From assembly GCF_036898095.1 (NCBI RefSeq), contig NC_090766.1, positions 38,126,971-38,190,970 of the forward strand: DNA of 64,000 nt, given 5' to 3'. Made by a program: the position numbers and the translations under genes. The notes below the pieces were generated by a model. That model was not told the origin of the DNA and made no database searches. It saw only the letters and a program-made list of their open reading frames with translations. This document shows positions 62,605 through 64,000 of this stretch, in pieces (position 1 is the first letter of the stretch; each line of letters begins with the position of its first letter). The DNA is from Palaemon carinicauda. Its lineage: Eukaryota > Arthropoda > Malacostraca > Decapoda > Palaemonidae.

Positions 62605-63576
62605 CTATGCAGAGTTAGGTGCAGGTTTCATAACACTACCTGCGGCTACCACAAAATGTTTGACTTCGTGCACTTGTTTCGCATAATGTTTGAAGAAAAC
62701 ACGCGAGGACTTCCAGCCTGTGAAGCTTTTAAGGCTTTCGAAGTCCATACTCTGAAAGAAATTCAGAGACGATGCAACTTTTCTAGGATCGTGACCGGCG
62801 GGTGTACTGTCGGGATCCGCTCTGCGAATGAAGTAGGTGATTTTCGCTCTTAGTTGTTTCAGTGACAGGTCGCTGCCCGATGTTTCTCCTTTGAAGAGTT
62901 GGCCTCCACCAAAGTTCGAAGTTCTGCGAAGATAGACCTTGAGGCTCTCTACTGGGCATAGAGAGGCATCTTCCTTCAGGGGGCATATTCTCCAGGGGCC
63001 CCATCTTTTGGTGGGTAATTCATTTTTGGCGAGAAACGTCGGATCCGGGTAGAGGGTAATGTCTCCTGAATTAGTAAACAGGATATGACCCTCTTCTCTT
63101 GACAATGCCACTATTTCGCTGACTCGGGCTCCTGAGGCAAGAGCAAAGAGAAATATAACTTTCTGAGTCAGATCCTTGAGAGGGCATGAATCATTATCCA
63201 AGTTGGAGGCGAAATGGAGCATCTTGTCCAATGACCAGGAGATCGGTTTCGGTGGTGGTGCTGGGCGTAGACGAGCGCATGCTTTCGGCAGTTTATTGAA
63301 GATGTCGCTGGACAGATCAATTTGGAAGGCATACAATAGTGGTCTAGTCAAGGCCGATTTGCAAGTCGAAATCGTATTGGCTGCTAATCCCTGTCCATGA
63401 AGGTGAATGAAGAAGGACATGCAGAAATCCATTGTGTTTTCCTTAGGATTTTTTGTCTTGACGAAAGAGACCCATTTTCTCCAAGATGATTCGTATTGCC
63501 GTCTTGTGGATTCGGTCTTGTATTCCTCGAGGAAGTCTAGACTTTTCTTCGAGATCCCAAACCTCTTCTTTGCGGC
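62605..63576 (-). CDS. DIRS retrotransposon tyrosine recombinase
   Basis: The open frame runs from 63996 to a stop at 62605 (463 codons); only the part downstream of about 63600 looks like recombinase. The N-terminal SAM-like core-binding part reads E-Y-K-T-E-S-T-R-R-Q-Y. The catalytic part follows: Arg in ASGARVSEI, the HxxR pair in HDPRKVAS (about residues 402-405) and the nucleophile Tyr in FKHYAKQ (about residue 438). These are the signature residues of the tyrosine recombinase superfamily. It would integrate a circular DIRS intermediate. There is no premature stop, and the residues needed for catalysis are present, so this copy may be recent. It partly overlaps the polymerase frame, as is usual for DIRS elements. 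Confidence 0.88.
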   Translation of the reverse strand, partial: AAKKRFGISKKSLDFLEEYKTESTRRQYESSWRKWVSFVKTKNPKENTMDFCMSFFIHLHGQGLAANTISTCKSALTRPLLYAFQIDLSSDIFNKLPKACARLRPAPPPKPISWSLDKMLHFASNLDNDSCPLKDLTQKVIFLFALASGARVSEIVALSREEGHILFTNSGDITLYPDPTFLAKNELPTKRWGPWRICPLKEDASLCPVESLKVYLRRTSNFGGGQLFKGETSGSDLSLKQLRAKITYFIRRADPDSTPAGHDPRKVASSLNFFQSMDFESLKSFTGWKSSRVFFKHYAKQVHEVKHFVVAAGSVMKPAPNSA

Positions 63577-64000
63577 TAGGGAGAGAAAATCATGAGATGA
63601 AGGTCCTTGATTTTCGATGATGAAGCGAAGACAGTCGACTTCTGTACTTGTTGGGAGAGAACTGGGCCCGGGAGAGGGATCAGCTTGGGCTGCAGTTCCA
63701 GGACCAGGGGGTACCAGTTGCTCCGGGGCCACTTGGGAGCCACTAGGGCCGCTGTCCCTTTGAAGGTTCTCAGCTTGGAGAGGACTTTCAGCAGAAGGTT
63801 GGTGGGAGGGAACAGGTAGATCTTGGACCATCTGTTCCAGTCCAGTGACATGGCATCCACTGCTTCTGCCTTGGGGTCCTCGTATGGGGCCACATACCGA
63901 GGAAGTTGATTGTTGTCGCTCATTGCGAAGAGATCGATCTGAAGTTCTGGGACTTGGTGAGAGATGAAGGAGAATGATCTTGCGTCTAGAGACCATTCCG
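63577..64000 (-). CDS. DIRS polymerase, RNase H C-terminus (partial, runs off the window)
   Basis: The minus-strand frame from the right edge reads EWSLDARSFS-type sequence, then LQIDLFAMSDNNQLPRYV, A-V-D-A-M-S-L-D-W, LFPPTNLLLKVLSKL and LVAPKWPRSNWYP, to a stop at 63576. This is the C-terminal signature of DIRS RT/RNase H polyproteins (V-D-L-F-A, A-x-D-A-x-S, YxFPP, L-V-A-P-x-W). The reverse transcriptase itself lies beyond 64000. It overlaps the recombinase ORF in another frame. Confidence 0.85.

Noticed and set aside
62656..63819. Plus-strand ORFs over the DIRS region
   Set aside because: Antisense shadows of the recombinase and RNase H frames.

Overview
The window is eukaryotic nuclear DNA: split coding exons, very long AT, CT and AAT microsatellites, tRNA-derived SINEs, LINE, DIRS and cut-and-paste element remains, and no operons. 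The repeat content, with several families familiar from decapod crustaceans, points to an arthropod and most likely a shrimp-like decapod. That assignment is inference from style and cannot be fixed to species here.

One host gene is clearly supported: the actin maturation protease ACTMAP (C19orf54 / UPF0692 family) on the plus strand, in three coding exons (about 34209-39676, 45518-45760, 47580-48237). The splice phases agree (all phase 2) and the joined product is about 2,120 residues. The catalytic domain is confined to the C-terminal ~300 residues. It is preceded by a giant single-exon N-terminal extension with polyproline clusters at both ends and a long acidic Ser/Thr/Glu/Lys-rich middle. 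The human protein is roughly 350 residues, so this extension is the most notable protein-level observation here.

Region by region: 1-6.4 kb holds simple repeats, a CACGT-type array, SINEs, a 20-bp minisatellite and a TIR-bearing MITE-like element. 6.4-14 kb holds a minus-strand AP-endonuclease/RT LINE that appears to be split by a ~4.5 kb block carrying a ~50-copy 45-bp minisatellite, three repeat modules with AAT tails and a 77-bp-arm foldback. 14-33 kb is a mosaic of one LINE family with (TAA)n tails, shorter retroposons sharing its 3' end, a tRNA-derived SINE family, a TA-cored interspersed family and two further minisatellites. 34-48 kb is ACTMAP, whose introns carry a pogo/Tigger-like inverted-repeat element and a decayed DIRS element with a LINE fragment inside it. 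48.2-51 kb, just beyond the stop codon, is another DIRS-like block. 51-58.5 kb is mostly unassigned AT-rich DNA with a degraded inverted repeat. 58.5-64 kb holds a GC-rich array, a small Cys-motif ORF, and a minus-strand DIRS retrotransposon whose tyrosine recombinase is open over the whole catalytic domain and which runs off the right edge.

No structural RNA gene, CRISPR array or second host gene could be supported. Most short ORFs in the window are translations of repeats.
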